64,000 nucleotides of DNA from Nitrospirota bacterium (GCA_030682135.1 JAUXQT010000086.1:38839-102838); one strand, 5' to 3'. Shown: positions 31,439 through 42,115, numbered from the stretch's first letter. The notes: generated from the sequence alone by a model not told the origin. A program made the numbers and translations.

Positions 31439-33958
31439 TCAATAGACCACATGCCGGTAAAAGATCTTCTTGGCGAACTCGGCCGCTCCCACATAGGCAA
31501 TCACGATGCAGAGCAAGGCCGCCAGGAACGATGCCGGTAACGGCACGAACCCCAGCGGCCCGCGCAGCGGAGTATAGGGCAAGAGCAGCGTCAATCCCAC
31601 CACCGCGAGCGTCGCTGCCAGCAAGCCCCGGCTCGGTTTGCTGCGCATGAACGGCCGCCGGCTCCGCACGACCAGCACGATGACCGAAGCGGAGATCACC
31701 GACTCCACGAACCAACCGGTCCTGAACTCCTCGACACCGGCTTGAAGAAACCAGAGCAGCACCCCGAACGTCAGATAGTCGAAGATAGAACTCACTAAAC
31801 CGAACGTGAGCATGAACTTTCTGATGAACGCGATATTCCACCGCCTAGGCCGATCGATCAGCTCTTCATCCACACGATCGCCGGCGATGGTCATTTCCGG
31901 AATGTCGGTCAGGAGATTGGTCAATAATATTTGCTTGGGCAGTAGCGGCAGAAAGGACAGAAAGAGCGAAGCCCCCGCCATGCTGAACATGTTGCCGAAA
32001 TTTGCGCTGGTCGCCATGAAGACGTACTTCAATGTATTGGCAAACGTCCTCCGCCCTTCCTGGACGCCTTCGACCAAAATGCCGAGATCCTTTTCCAGCA
32101 ATACGATATCCGCCGCCTCTTTCGCCACATCCACCGCACTTTCGACGGACACGCCGACGTCCGCCGCATGTAAAGCCGACGCATCGTTGATCCCATCGCC
32201 CCCGTAGCCGACGACATGGCCTGCCTTTTTTAGGGCCAGGATGATTCTTTCTTTTTGATTCGGCTCGACCTCCGCAAACACATGGACGTCATTCACGCGC
32301 GACACCAGCGCTTCGTCGCTCATTTTCCGCAAATCCTCGCCGGTCAACATATGTCCATTCATCAAACCTATCGCCTGCCCGACATGGGCCGCAACGAGAC
32401 GATTGTCGCCGGTCACAATCTTCAAGGTGACACCCAGGCTCCTGAGACGACCGACTGTCTCCGGGACATCGGCCTTGATGGGATCTTCGAACACCAGAAA
32501 TCCCAAAAACGTCATGCCCGCCTCGTCGTCCTTGGTGATGCCCTCTCGCGCACCCAACTCACGAGAAGCAAGCCCGAGCACCCGCCATCCCTGGCCGGCC
32601 CACTGCGCCATCTGCGATTGGATGGCATCCCGTACGACCGCTAACTCAACGACGGTGCCATCCGCATTCTCAGCGGTTGAACAGACCGCCAGCACATTCG
32701 CCAGGGCGCCCTTGGTCACCAAGAGATGCGTGGTCGGCGTGGCCACTAATACCGAGAGTCGTTTGCGAACGAAGTCGTAGGGTTCTTCATCCAATTTCCG
32801 ATAGGGAGAGAGATCGAACGGTCGAGCGGTGCGAATGGCTTCGTCGATCGGGTTATGAAATCCTGTTTCGAAACTCGCATTCAGCGCGCCGTGCAAGAAC
32901 ACCCGCTCGCTCGGATTGCCCGCGATGTCGCAGGCGGACTTCAGCCGGACGAGCCCTTCGGTCAATGTCCCGGTCTTGTCCGAACAGAAGACGGTCATGC
33001 TCCCGAAGTTTTCGATCGAGGCCAAGCGCTTGACGATCACTTTCTGTTGCGCCATGCGCTTAGCCCCATGAGCCAAATTGATGCTGATGATGGCCGGCAG
33101 CAGCTGCGGAGTGAGACCGACCGCGAGGGCGAGGGAGAACAGAAACGCTTCAAGCACAGGCCGGGCTAGATACACGTTGACCGCAAAGATGGCGACGACC
33201 AACACCACGGTCACTTCCAAGAGCAGATACCCGAATTGCCTGATGCCTCGCTCGAATTCCGTCTCCGGCGGTCTGAGCTGCAACCGGCCAGAGACCTTCC
33301 CGAATTCCGTATCCGACCCGATGTGCACCACGACAGCCGTACTGTTTCCACTGATGACATGGGTCCCAAGAAAGAGGCTGTTTGTCCGCCGACCCAAGGG
33401 AATATCGGCAGACAGGACACCGCAGACTTTTTCGGCCGGATAGGTTTCGCCCGTGAGGGCCGCCTCGTCCACAAAGAGATCTTTCGATTCAAGCAGGAGA
33501 CAGTCGCCGGGGACCGTATCGCCCGCTCTCAGCAGGACGACATCGCCCGGCACGACCTCGTCGACCGGCACAGCGACCTGACTTCCGTCACGCCACACAT
33601 CGGCTTTGATCTGCACGATTGCGAGCAGGCTGGCCACCGCCCGGTTCGCGCTCCGTTCCTGCCAGAATCCGAGCAGACCGCTGGCGAGCACGATCAGAAG
33701 AATGATCGCCGTGTCGGTCGGATCTGCCAGAAAGAAGGCCAGCCCCGCGGCGGCCAGGAGGATGAGGATGATCGGGCTGGTAAATTGCCGGAACAGCAGA
33801 TCGTAGGTGGACAGGCGGCTCTTCGGCTTTAACAAGAGATGGGCATCGCGCAAATGACGCCGTCGCGCTTCATCGCTCGAAAGACCCTGGGGGACCGTTT
33901 CAAGCTGCTGCAGCACCTCGGCCGATGGACGGCTCCAAAAGTTCCACGTATCAGACAT
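31439..33958 (-). CDS. mgtA: P-type ATPase, Mg2+ transporter MgtA-like
   Basis: An 839-residue type IIIB P-type ATPase. Features in order: an N-terminal cytosolic segment, TLTGETYPAEK, the phosphorylation site CSDKTGTLTEG, KGALANVLAVCS in the nucleotide-binding domain, and GYGGDGINDASALHAADVG. Ten transmembrane segments are expected, the last near LPASFLAALLCIVIAYV. MgtA/MgtB members import Mg2+ driven by ATP. Length is close to the family's usual 860-900. A Ca2+ or other cation ATPase is less likely since the SPIILILLAAAGLAFFLADP region fits MgtA. Confidence 0.88.
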   Translation of the reverse strand: MSDTWNFWSRPSAEVLQQLETVPQGLSSDEARRRHLRDAHLLLKPKSRLSTYDLLFRQFTSPIILILLAAAGLAFFLADPTDTAIILLIVLASGLLGFWQERSANRAVASLLAIVQIKADVWRDGSQVAVPVDEVVPGDVVLLRAGDTVPGDCLLLESKDLFVDEAALTGETYPAEKVCGVLSADIPLGRRTNSLFLGTHVISGNSTAVVVHIGSDTEFGKVSGRLQLRPPETEFERGIRQFGYLLLEVTVVLVVAIFAVNVYLARPVLEAFLFSLALAVGLTPQLLPAIISINLAHGAKRMAQQKVIVKRLASIENFGSMTVFCSDKTGTLTEGLVRLKSACDIAGNPSERVFLHGALNASFETGFHNPIDEAIRTARPFDLSPYRKLDEEPYDFVRKRLSVLVATPTTHLLVTKGALANVLAVCSTAENADGTVVELAVVRDAIQSQMAQWAGQGWRVLGLASRELGAREGITKDDEAGMTFLGFLVFEDPIKADVPETVGRLRSLGVTLKIVTGDNRLVAAHVGQAIGLMNGHMLTGEDLRKMSDEALVSRVNDVHVFAEVEPNQKERIILALKKAGHVVGYGGDGINDASALHAADVGVSVESAVDVAKEAADIVLLEKDLGILVEGVQEGRRTFANTLKYVFMATSANFGNMFSMAGASLFLSFLPLLPKQILLTNLLTDIPEMTIAGDRVDEELIDRPRRWNIAFIRKFMLTFGLVSSIFDYLTFGVLLWFLQAGVEEFRTGWFVESVISASVIVLVVRSRRPFMRSKPSRGLLAATLAVVGLTLLLPYTPLRGPLGFVPLPASFLAALLCIVIAYVGAAEFAKKIFYRHVVY

Positions 33959-33991
33959 CGTGAGGAAAATCCTCTCTGGGCAACCTAGGGC

Positions 33992-34516
33992 TTAGGCATT
34001 CATCAACTTGGTGAGGCTCCACACGAGCAGCAACGAATACACGCTGCCGAAAAACCAGGGAAAACTGACGGCTCGATGGGCCCACCATTGACGATGCCTG
34101 CGGAAGGCCCAGTTCGGCTCAAACACCCGGGGCTCGTTCCGCCGATCCTCGATCGGCTGCCTGGTCTCATGGAGCAAACGGAGACTGGTCACCAGCTTCT
34201 CTTTCTGCCACGCAGGATCTAGCTCGATCCCGCTCAATCGCCATTCCCAGAGCGCATTCTGACCTGACAACCGGCCGAGGACGATCGCCATTTGGAGGCA
34301 CAGGAGAACGCCGAAGACACAGAGGAGCACGATCAGCACTGTGAAGGACAATGGCAGTGACTCCCGCGACACGATCAGCCCGATCACCGCGACAAAAATG
34401 GAGTTGGCCGTGAGATAGTCGGAGAGCATCGTGTGATAGTCCCGCACCCCGGATGTCCAGAGGGTGATGAGATGCTCGTAGGTTGCGTCGAGGTCGGCTT
34501 TGCCTGGCGTCGTCAT
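33992..34516 (-). CDS. Hypothetical membrane protein
   Basis: A 174-residue protein with probable helices at about 33-50 (SIFVAVIGLIVSRES), 55-75 (LIVLLCVFGVLLCLQM) and 150-170 (FPWFFGSVYSLLLVWSL). The N-terminus YEHLITLWTSGVRDYHTMLSDYLTANS is soluble and aromatic-rich, with similar layout to small membrane proteins of unknown function. It ends 34 bp before mgtA and may be cotranscribed with it. Confidence 0.55.
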   Translation of the reverse strand: MTTPGKADLDATYEHLITLWTSGVRDYHTMLSDYLTANSIFVAVIGLIVSRESLPLSFTVLIVLLCVFGVLLCLQMAIVLGRLSGQNALWEWRLSGIELDPAWQKEKLVTSLRLLHETRQPIEDRRNEPRVFEPNWAFRRHRQWWAHRAVSFPWFFGSVYSLLLVWSLTKLMNA

Positions 34517-34559
34517 AAAACTTTCCCCCCCTCACAAAACCCATTCCGTTGCACAACAC

Positions 34560-36926
34560 TCATCGTTTCCCGCTCCATCGCCAGTTGCGGATCTCCGGCA
34601 GATCATCGCCATATTCCGAGATGTATTGTTTATGCTCAATGAGTTTTTCCCCGAGCCATTGCTTGGCATAGGCAGCGCGGGCTCCCAACTGGGGCAAACG
34701 GTCGATCACATCGCCGACCAGATGGAACCGGTCGAGATCGTTCATGACCGTAATGTCGAACGGCGTGGTGGTCGTCCCTTCCTCCTTATACCCGCGCACA
34801 TGCAAATTCTTGTGGTTCGTCCGGCGGTAGGTCAGCCGATGAATCAGCCAGGGATAGCCATGAAACGCAAAGATGATCGGCTTGTCGGTCGTGAACAGGC
34901 TGTCGAACTCCTTGTCGCTCAACCCGTGCGGATGCTCGCGTTGCGGCTGGAGCTTCATCAGGTCCACCACGTTAATCACTCGCACGGTGAGCTGAGGGAA
35001 CAATGTCCGGAGCAGGCCGACGGCGGCCAGCGTTTCCAGCGTGGGAACGTCGCCGCAGCAGGCCATGACGACATCCGGCTCACCGCCACGGTCGTTGCTG
35101 GCCCATGGCCAGATACCGAGCCCGGCGGTGCAATGTTTGATCGCGGCGTCCATGTTCAACCACTGCGGCGCAGACTGCTTCCCGGCGACGATGACGTTCA
35201 CGTAGTTGCGGCTGCGCAGACAATGATCGGTGACGGACAAGAGCGTATTCGCGTCCGGCGGGAGATAGACCCGGATGACCTCGGCCTTTTTATTCACCAC
35301 ATGGTCGATGAACCCAGGGTCCTGGTGGCTGAACCCGTTGTGATCCTGCCGCCACACATGCGAGGACAAGAGATAATTCAAGGAGGCAATCGGCCGCCGC
35401 CAGGGAATATGATTCGACATTTTGAGCCACTTGGCATGCTGATTGAACATCGAGTCGACGATATGGATAAAGGCTTCATAACAGGAGAACATGCCGTGGC
35501 GGCCCGTCAAGAGATACCCTTCGAGCCAGCCTTCGCATTGATGCTCGCTTAACATTTCCATCACGCGGCCATCCGGCGCCACATGGTCGTCGCCGGGCAG
35601 GATCTCCGCGGTCGAGCAGCGGTTCGTTACTTCGAACACCGCCCCCCAGCGGTTCGAGTTCGTCTCGTCCGGGCTGAAGACGCGGAAGTTGTTGGCATTA
35701 CCTTTCATCACATCGCGAATAAACTCCCCTTGGACGCGCGTGGCTTCGCCATCCACCGCCCCGGGCTTCCGCACTTTCACTGCGTAGTCGCGGAAATCCG
35801 GCAAACGCAGGTCGTGCAACAGGAGACCGCCGTTAGCATGAGGATTGGCGCTCATGCGGAGGGAGCCGGCCGGTGCTAGAGCTGCCAACTCAGGAATGAG
35901 CTTGCCGGCCTTATCGAAGAGTTCCCCCGGCTTGTAACTCTTCATCCACTTCTCGAGAATCTTGACGTGCCCGGGCTTGGTCATATCGCCCATCGGCACC
36001 TGGTGTGACCGGAATGTCCCTTCAGACGGCTTCCCATCCACGACCTTCGGCCCGGTCCAGCCCTTCGGCGAACGCAGAACGATCATGGGCCAGCGAGGCC
36101 GCTTTCTAAATCCTTTGGCCCGCGCAGTCCGCTGGATCTTCTTGATGTCAGCCACGACCGAATCGAGGGTGGCAGCCATCGCTTGATGCATCGTGGCGGG
36201 ATCGTCGCCCTCGACGAAATAGGGACGGTAACCATACCCGATGAAGAGCGATTCCAATTCGTCATGCGGAAGCCGCGCCAGCACAGTGGGGCCGGCGATC
36301 TTGTACCCGTTCAGATGCAGGATCGGCAGCACGGCTCCGTCCCGCACAGGATTCAAAAACTTGTTCGAATGCCAACTGGTCGCCAGCGGGCCGGTTTCCG
36401 CTTCCCCGTCGCCCACGACACAGGCGACGAGCAGGTCAGGATTATCGAAGGCCGCGCCGAACGCATGGGACAGCGAATAGCCCAACTCGCCTCCCTCGTG
36501 AATCGACCCAGGGGTCTCCGGTGAGACGTGACTCGGAATGCCGCCGGGAAAGGAGAACTGTGTGAACAGCCGTTTCAGGCCCTCTTCATCTTGCGAGACG
36601 TTCGGATAGACCTCGCTATAGGTGCCTTCGAGATAGGCGTTCGCCACCAGTCCGGGACCACCGTGCCCCGGCCCGGTGATGTACATGACGTTCAGCTCGT
36701 ATTCGGTAATGACACGGTTCAGGTGGACATAGACGAAATTCAGCCCCGGCGTGGTGCCCCAGTGGCCGAGCAAGCGCGGCTTGATATGGGCCAGCGTGAG
36801 CGGCTTCTTTAGTAAGGGATTGTCGTAGAGATAGATTTGACCCACGGATAGGTAATTGGCTGCGCGCCAATAGGCATCCATTTTCCGAAGCTGCTCCGGC
36901 TTCAACCGCTTGTGGCTTCTCAGCAT
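34560..36926 (-). CDS. xfp: Phosphoketolase
   Basis: A 788-residue thiamine-diphosphate enzyme cleaving xylulose 5-phosphate (or fructose 6-phosphate) to acetyl phosphate and a sugar phosphate. The start at 36926 has GAGGAG; a longer frame to 36989 lies inside the acetate kinase 3' end. Seen are [20 protein letters not shown] near the N-terminus, the TPP motif [19 protein letters not shown], and [17 protein letters not shown]. Length fits (about 790). Acetate kinase is immediately upstream (7 bp gap), so acetyl phosphate would be used for ATP. Confidence 0.92.
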   Translation of the reverse strand: MLRSHKRLKPEQLRKMDAYWRAANYLSVGQIYLYDNPLLKKPLTLAHIKPRLLGHWGTTPGLNFVYVHLNRVITEYELNVMYITGPGHGGPGLVANAYLEGTYSEVYPNVSQDEEGLKRLFTQFSFPGGIPSHVSPETPGSIHEGGELGYSLSHAFGAAFDNPDLLVACVVGDGEAETGPLATSWHSNKFLNPVRDGAVLPILHLNGYKIAGPTVLARLPHDELESLFIGYGYRPYFVEGDDPATMHQAMAATLDSVVADIKKIQRTARAKGFRKRPRWPMIVLRSPKGWTGPKVVDGKPSEGTFRSHQVPMGDMTKPGHVKILEKWMKSYKPGELFDKAGKLIPELAALAPAGSLRMSANPHANGGLLLHDLRLPDFRDYAVKVRKPGAVDGEATRVQGEFIRDVMKGNANNFRVFSPDETNSNRWGAVFEVTNRCSTAEILPGDDHVAPDGRVMEMLSEHQCEGWLEGYLLTGRHGMFSCYEAFIHIVDSMFNQHAKWLKMSNHIPWRRPIASLNYLLSSHVWRQDHNGFSHQDPGFIDHVVNKKAEVIRVYLPPDANTLLSVTDHCLRSRNYVNVIVAGKQSAPQWLNMDAAIKHCTAGLGIWPWASNDRGGEPDVVMACCGDVPTLETLAAVGLLRTLFPQLTVRVINVVDLMKLQPQREHPHGLSDKEFDSLFTTDKPIIFAFHGYPWLIHRLTYRRTNHKNLHVRGYKEEGTTTTPFDITVMNDLDRFHLVGDVIDRLPQLGARAAYAKQWLGEKLIEHKQYISEYGDDLPEIRNWRWSGKR

Positions 36927-36933
36927 AATCTCC

Positions 36934-38136
36934 TCATCGATCCTGGCGATCCTCTGCCAGCACATGAAGGACAGATTGCGCGATCTCACGCTCTTCGTCC
37001 GTATGGATGACGCGAACGGTCACTCGGCTGCCTGCTGTGGAAATGACGGCTTCACCGGCTCCGTTCCGAACCTCATCGATGGTCAGACCGAGGAATTCCA
37101 ACCCGTCACAGATGCGCGCGCGGATGACCGTTGCATGCTCACCGATCCCGCCGCTGAAGACGAGGCTGTCCAATCCGCCCAACGCCGCGGCAAATGAGCC
37201 GATCCACTTCTTGGCCTGGTAGCAGAAGAGCGCCACGGCTTCAGCCGCTCGTACATCACTGCCCTCACAGGCAAGGAGGTCGCGAATATCGGAACTCGTC
37301 TCCGACAGACCGAGCAGTCCCGATTGCCGATTGACCATCGTATGGAACTGCTCCACCGTCATACCTTCCGTTCTCGACAAATAGGACAGCAAGCCAGGGT
37401 CGAGATCGCCTGAGCGTGTGCTCATCGGCAACCCCGCCGTGGGCGTAAAACCCATGCTCGTATCGATGCTCTTGCCCCCGCGCACCGCCGCCATGCTCGC
37501 CCCATTTCCCAGATGAGCCAAAATGACGCGGCCCTGTGCCTCATCAGGCGCAAGCCGCCTGAGTTCCCCCATGAGGTAGGCATAGGAGAGGCCATGAAAC
37601 CCGTAGCGCCTGATTCCAGCGGCCTCGTACCGTCTGGGGATCGGCAAGAGACTGGCGACGCGCGGCAGGTCGCGATGAAAGGCGGTGTCGAAACAGGCGA
37701 CTTGCGGGACCGTTGGAAACCGTCGTCCGAGCGTCTCGATCAGCGCAATCTCCGCCGGCAGATGTTCCGGATCATAGGGACTGAGCCGGCGCAACTCGCC
37801 CATGACTTCAGACGTAATCACGCGCGGCTCGCGATACCGATGACCTCCATGCACCACGCGATGGCCGATGGCCACAAGGTCTGCGATCGTGAGCTTCTGC
37901 TCCAGCCATGTGACGAGCGGATCGACACAATCCTTGTGATGCGTGGCCTGAATCGTCCGGCGCTCGCTGGTACCGCTGGCCAGGTCCGTGAGGGTCAGCG
38001 TGACATCTGGAAACCCGATTCGGTCGACCAGGCAGGAGACAACAGGCGTGAGCGAGGGACCGACCTGAAAGAGCGAACACTTCAAGCTCGACGAGCCTCC
38101 ATTGATGGTCAAGATGAAACCCTGTTGGGATTTCAT
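36934..38136 (-). CDS. ackA: Acetate kinase
   Basis: A 400-residue ASKHA-fold enzyme making ATP and acetate from acetyl phosphate. N-terminal phosphate loop is [16 protein letters not shown], followed by [45 protein letters not shown] and [18 protein letters not shown], ending [17 protein letters not shown]. All conserved blocks are present and length is normal. The start overlaps the phosphorylase stop by ATGA. Together with phosphoketolase it forms a pathway from sugar phosphates to acetate with substrate-level ATP. Confidence 0.94.
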   Translation of the reverse strand: MKSQQGFILTINGGSSSLKCSLFQVGPSLTPVVSCLVDRIGFPDVTLTLTDLASGTSERRTIQATHHKDCVDPLVTWLEQKLTIADLVAIGHRVVHGGHRYREPRVITSEVMGELRRLSPYDPEHLPAEIALIETLGRRFPTVPQVACFDTAFHRDLPRVASLLPIPRRYEAAGIRRYGFHGLSYAYLMGELRRLAPDEAQGRVILAHLGNGASMAAVRGGKSIDTSMGFTPTAGLPMSTRSGDLDPGLLSYLSRTEGMTVEQFHTMVNRQSGLLGLSETSSDIRDLLACEGSDVRAAEAVALFCYQAKKWIGSFAAALGGLDSLVFSGGIGEHATVIRARICDGLEFLGLTIDEVRNGAGEAVISTAGSRVTVRVIHTDEEREIAQSVLHVLAEDRQDR

Positions 38137-39842
38137 GCCGGCCCCAAGCGATAGGCATCGTGGAGGTACTGAGCGACCATGCGCTGCGTGTTAAAAAATG
38201 CGCCGTTCAACGCAATCGCATGCCGCATGATCTCGATAAAACGACCTTGGTCCTTATAGAAACAGGGCAAGACTTTCTCTTCTAATTTTCGATAGAGCTC
38301 TGCGGCGTGACAGGTATCCATCCCTGGCTGGGGCTCCATGCAGGCTTCCACCCGATCGCCGATCGACCAGCCGGTCACATCCTCCAGATGGCCCTCGATC
38401 CACCAGCCATCGAGCACACTCAAGCTGGGCACCCCGTTCATCGCCGCCTTCATCCCGCTCGTCCCCGATGCCTCCAGCGGCGGCAACGGAGTATTGAGCC
38501 ACACATCGGAACCGGCACAGAGCATCCTGGCCACCTCCATGTCGTAATTGGTCAGATACGACACCGCAACCATGCCCTGCAGCGCATCACGCATCTCATG
38601 GATGTGCGCAATCAAATCTTTGCCCTCACGGTCGTGTGGATGCGCCTTGCCGGCAAAGACGATCTGGATCGGTCCGGACGCTCGGACAATCTGCTTGAGC
38701 CGCTCGAGATCCTGGAAGATCAGACCGGCACGTTTGTAGGCTGCAAACCGGCGGGCGAATCCGATCGTCAAGACCTCGCGATCGAACCCCGCGTTCGATT
38801 CCCGGTTCACATGCTCAACCAACGTGCGCTTAGCATCTACGTGCGCCGCCCAGATCTCCGAAGTCGGAATGCCCACAGCGTAGCGCAGGGAGAGTTGATC
38901 GCGCCGCCAATCCGGCAGATGGGTATCGAAGAGCTTCTGGAACGACGGCGCGGTCCAGGTGGCCGCGTGGACTCCGTTGGTAATGGAATGGATCGGATAA
39001 CCGGGGAACATGCTATGCGAGACCTCCCCATGTTTCATCGCCACGCCATTCACATACCGGGAGCCCCGCAGGGCCAGTTGCGTCAGATTCAATCGCTGCT
39101 CGATGCCGCAGTCCTTCAGCCTGGCCCACCGCTGTTCCCCCAATACGTTGCGCGCGAGTTCCTCGGAAAATTGATCGTGACCTGCCGGCACAGGGGTATG
39201 GGTCGTAAACACACATTGTTCACGAACGGTGTCGATGACGTCGGTCAATAGAGATTCCGACTGGCCCTGCAACGCCAGTTTCTCCTCGACTAGCGCGAGC
39301 ACGAGCAAGGCTGCATGCCCCTCATTCATATGGAATCGGAGAAGGTCCCGGTATCCGAGCGATCGCAACAGGCGGAGGCCTCCGATCCCCAGCACCACCT
39401 CCTGACACAAGCGATAATGGTCGTCGCCTCCGTAGAGCACATCGGTGAGGGTCCTGTCCCAAGGCTGGTTCTCGCTCACATCGGTATCGAGCAGATACAC
39501 CGGAACGACATGCCCGGACTCACCGATGACGCGATACCGCCAGGCCCTGACATGGACCCTGCGACCTTCGATGTCGACCGTGATCCGCTCGTCGATCAGT
39601 TCCGCGAAGTCATTGACCGGCCAGGCGACGGGTTCCTCGGTTTGATGGCCCTGCACGTCCAGGCGCTGGAAAAAATATCCTCGCCGGTGCAGCAACGACA
39701 CCGCCACCATCGGCACATCGAGATCCGCAGCCGAGCGAATCGTGTCGCCGGCGAGCACACCGAGCCCTCCCGAATAGGTCGGCATCCCGGACTCCAGGCC
39801 GATCTCCATGGAAAAGTATGCGACAAGCGGTGGCTGCACCAT
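38133..39842 (-). CDS. glgP: Alpha-glucan (glycogen) phosphorylase
   Basis: A 569-residue PLP enzyme releasing glucose 1-phosphate from glycogen or maltodextrin. From ATG 39842 the protein starts VQPPLVAYFSMEIGLESGMP, then FHMNEGHAALLVLALVEEK, TNYDMEVARMLCAGSDVWLNTP and the cofactor region EASGTSGMKAAMNGVP holding the PLP Lys. The shorter bacterial form (about 570 residues) lacks the long N-terminal regulatory part. It heads the glgP-ackA-xfp operon (4-bp overlap with ackA), linking glycogen breakdown to acetyl phosphate. Confidence 0.9.
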   Translation of the reverse strand: MVQPPLVAYFSMEIGLESGMPTYSGGLGVLAGDTIRSAADLDVPMVAVSLLHRRGYFFQRLDVQGHQTEEPVAWPVNDFAELIDERITVDIEGRRVHVRAWRYRVIGESGHVVPVYLLDTDVSENQPWDRTLTDVLYGGDDHYRLCQEVVLGIGGLRLLRSLGYRDLLRFHMNEGHAALLVLALVEEKLALQGQSESLLTDVIDTVREQCVFTTHTPVPAGHDQFSEELARNVLGEQRWARLKDCGIEQRLNLTQLALRGSRYVNGVAMKHGEVSHSMFPGYPIHSITNGVHAATWTAPSFQKLFDTHLPDWRRDQLSLRYAVGIPTSEIWAAHVDAKRTLVEHVNRESNAGFDREVLTIGFARRFAAYKRAGLIFQDLERLKQIVRASGPIQIVFAGKAHPHDREGKDLIAHIHEMRDALQGMVAVSYLTNYDMEVARMLCAGSDVWLNTPLPPLEASGTSGMKAAMNGVPSLSVLDGWWIEGHLEDVTGWSIGDRVEACMEPQPGMDTCHAAELYRKLEEKVLPCFYKDQGRFIEIMRHAIALNGAFFNTQRMVAQYLHDAYRLGPA

Positions 39843-39895
39843 CAAAGGGCCCTTCAGCAATCTCGCCTCCAGAGGATATGGGCGAGGGTTGATCT

Positions 39896-39981
39896 GGTTC
39901 ATCTGGTCTATCTGGTTTAACCAAACAAACGAGACAGACCAAATGAACAAAACAGACCGGCGGACTTTTACTGCATCCTGC
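39896..39981. repeat. Intergenic pyrimidine/purine inverted run plus ggcggactttt motif
   Basis: A pyrimidine-rich run (tggttcatctggtctatctgg) is followed by its purine-rich near-complement (aaccaaacaaacgagacaga). The run tctggtctat-type also occurs at 21641-21690. At 39959-39981 the motif ggcggacttttactgcatcc is a near copy of 26101-26123 and overlaps the stop region of the VIT gene. Confidence 0.7.
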
Positions 39982-40457
39982 TAACTCAAATGCGAGTGGA
40001 TCCAATCACCTAAGACATGCGTGATCGCAATCACGCTGACGCCAATGACCAAATGCTCCGCGATGACATTCCAGGCCGGAATCTGCTGCGCCCGCGCCAG
40101 AAAATAGCTCAGCACCGCAAGTAACGTAAGGCCCCATGCCACGCTCACCAGCATCGCCTCCCCTAGCGGCAACATGAGCACCGGCACGACAAAGGTCAAC
40201 GCGATCAGGAACTTGGCCACAAAAGTGGCGATGGTCGACTCCCAGATCTCCGAGGCCTTCCCGTTGTTTTTAGACTCCTCCGCTATATGCATCCCCAGCG
40301 CATCGGAGAGGGCATCGGCCACCGCGATCGTCACAATGCCGCCGATGACCGCGAGCCGCGAATGCGTCCCGGCATTCAATCCGACCATAAGGCCGAGCGT
40401 CGTGATCACCCCCGAGGTCAACCCAAAGCTGAAACCGGTCTTGAGCGATTGCTTCAT
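39981..40457 (-). CDS. VIT1/CCC1-family membrane protein
   Basis: A 158-residue membrane protein with about five helices. The start MKQSLKTGFSFGLTSGVIT at 40457 and the segment GGIVTIAVADALSDALGMHIAEESKN, with acidic residues, fit the VIT (vacuolar iron transporter) fold; family members move Fe2+ or Mn2+ out of the cytosol. The usual second Glu-rich loop is short here. It overlaps the upstream lipoprotein gene by ATGA, so it is in the MCE operon, an unusual place for it. Confidence 0.68.
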   Translation of the reverse strand: MKQSLKTGFSFGLTSGVITTLGLMVGLNAGTHSRLAVIGGIVTIAVADALSDALGMHIAEESKNNGKASEIWESTIATFVAKFLIALTFVVPVLMLPLGEAMLVSVAWGLTLLAVLSYFLARAQQIPAWNVIAEHLVIGVSVIAITHVLGDWIHSHLS

Positions 40458-41107
40458 CGTGAGCAACCGCTTTCCTGGCTGCCCGACACACAACCGCTGA
40501 GCCAGCCTGCTACCTCCCGTAAGAGCTTGTCGGCCGCCCGATTCGCGGCAACTGCCCCACCGTAAGCATCGTCAGTGAACGATACTTCGACCACATCGAA
40601 CAGGCGAGTGCCGAGCACCAGATATTCCGGCAGCTTGATTACTTGTACACGCAACGCAAGGCGCACCTGACTCGGTTTCTGTAGAAAGGTCTGTACGAGT
40701 TCCAGCTGATCGATCTCCACACGGTGGTCGCCGCGCACGGATGTCGGCATCGGGACAATGGCTCGCCAATAACCCGTCTGTTCCAACGCTTGAATCAATA
40801 CGGGCGTCACCATTCTGGCCGGGGAGTCCGCCCATCGATGGGTCGCGTAATAGCTCACTTCATAGGGACGTTGCATATATGCCATGTGTGGCCCGTCGAA
40901 CCCGGGCTGCGCCACCGGCACGTTGACGACCAGCGTCCCGGCTTTCGGTCTTACTTCCGAGATAGCCGTCCCTCCAGCCGAACGGTCCAGGCTCAAGAAG
41001 AACGTCTGGATCTGGTGCGTATCGTGCGGAAGTGACAGGCAACCAGCCAGCGCCAGCGCGCCAATCCCGATTCCCATTGCTGTACCGAGCCGTACCGGCA
41101 TCATCAT
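40454..41107 (-). CDS. ABC-transport auxiliary lipoprotein (PqiC/MlaC-like position)
   Basis: A 217-residue lipoprotein with lipobox LALAGC. Mature part: FFLSLDRSAGGTA, GTLVVNVPVAQPGF, MAYMQRPYEVSYYATHRWAD, the layout of ABC_trans_aux/PqiC proteins that sit with MCE systems at the outer membrane. It is 3 bp downstream of the MCE-domain gene. GGGAGAG precedes the ATG cluster. It replaces MlaC in this operon. Confidence 0.8.
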   Translation of the reverse strand: MMMPVRLGTAMGIGIGALALAGCLSLPHDTHQIQTFFLSLDRSAGGTAISEVRPKAGTLVVNVPVAQPGFDGPHMAYMQRPYEVSYYATHRWADSPARMVTPVLIQALEQTGYWRAIVPMPTSVRGDHRVEIDQLELVQTFLQKPSQVRLALRVQVIKLPEYLVLGTRLFDVVEVSFTDDAYGGAVAANRAADKLLREVAGWLSGCVSGSQESGCSR

Positions 41108-41110
41108 CGG

Positions 41111-42073
41111 CTACTCTCCCGGTCCTCGTGGTTGAGACTTCTTCCCCAGCACGAGCGAATTCGGCTCCTGCTCCAGTTGACGGGCCACTCGCTGCAGCGT
41201 GCCTGTGAGTTGGCGCAGTTCTGTCACTAAGGCACCGGTCTCACTCAATGTCTGTCGGGTGAACTGTTCAATATCCGGTCGGCTCTCTTGCACCGCCGAT
41301 CGCACAGATCTTCCCGTATGAGCCAATTCTTCGGTCATGGTTTGGAGCGCCGCAGCACTCTTGTTGACTCGTTCCAATAACACAGGCATCTGCTTGTTCA
41401 TGGTCTCAGTCATCCTCGCGACATTTTGCGCCGCGTTCGAGGCGCCGACCAAGCCGCTGTCCAGTCGCTCACTCTGATCCGCGACGGTACGCGTGATATC
41501 CGACAGATCTTTGAGAATCTGTTTGATGGTTGCGCGATTCTCTTCGTCCACCACCGCCGTCGCATTCTGACTGAGCACATTCACATTGGCGAGCAGCTTC
41601 GTCAGCCCCTGATCGGAGAGCAAGCGCGAAATGGCCATGTCGAGGCGAAAGAACAGCGAGGGGCCGCTCTTGATGACCGGATATTCCTGGCCCGGTGCAC
41701 TCGCTAACGCCGGCGCCTCTCGACTGCCCCCGTTCAGATTGACGGTGGCCAGCCCGGTCAGCCCTTGCGTTTCAAGCACCGCCACCGTATCCGTTTTGAT
41801 CGGTGTGGCACGGAGAATGTCGAGGGTGAGCCGAACCTCTTCAGGATTCTCCGGATTTAACTGAATATCCTTCACGCGCCCGACCTCGACCCCCCGATAT
41901 TTCACCGTGGAGTTGACGCTCAACCCGGCCACAGACTCTTGCATGTAGGTGTAGTACCGGTCATAGACTCCGCGGTAATCGGACTTTCCCAGCCAGAGGA
42001 CGACCAGCAGAATCGCCGCCCCTAAGACCGAGACAAACGCTCCGACGATGACGTAATTGACCTTGTTGTCCAT
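41111..42073 (-). CDS. MCE-domain protein (MlaD-like)
   Basis: A 320-residue protein with one N-terminal transmembrane helix (YVIVGAFVSVLGAAILLVVL) and an MCE domain at about residues 35-110: YTYMQESVAGLSVNSTVKYR, GVEVGRVKDIQLNPENP, VAVLETQGLTGLATVNL. The second half is a long coiled region rich in Gln, Glu, Ala and Thr, longer than E. coli MlaD. MCE proteins form rings that shuttle phospholipid between membranes. It is followed by the PqiC-like lipoprotein. Confidence 0.88.
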   Translation of the reverse strand: MDNKVNYVIVGAFVSVLGAAILLVVLWLGKSDYRGVYDRYYTYMQESVAGLSVNSTVKYRGVEVGRVKDIQLNPENPEEVRLTLDILRATPIKTDTVAVLETQGLTGLATVNLNGGSREAPALASAPGQEYPVIKSGPSLFFRLDMAISRLLSDQGLTKLLANVNVLSQNATAVVDEENRATIKQILKDLSDITRTVADQSERLDSGLVGASNAAQNVARMTETMNKQMPVLLERVNKSAAALQTMTEELAHTGRSVRSAVQESRPDIEQFTRQTLSETGALVTELRQLTGTLQRVARQLEQEPNSLVLGKKSQPRGPGE

Positions 42074-42115
42074 AATTCGTTCCTCGTCACACGTGAAGCG
42101 TCATTCGCATAAGGC

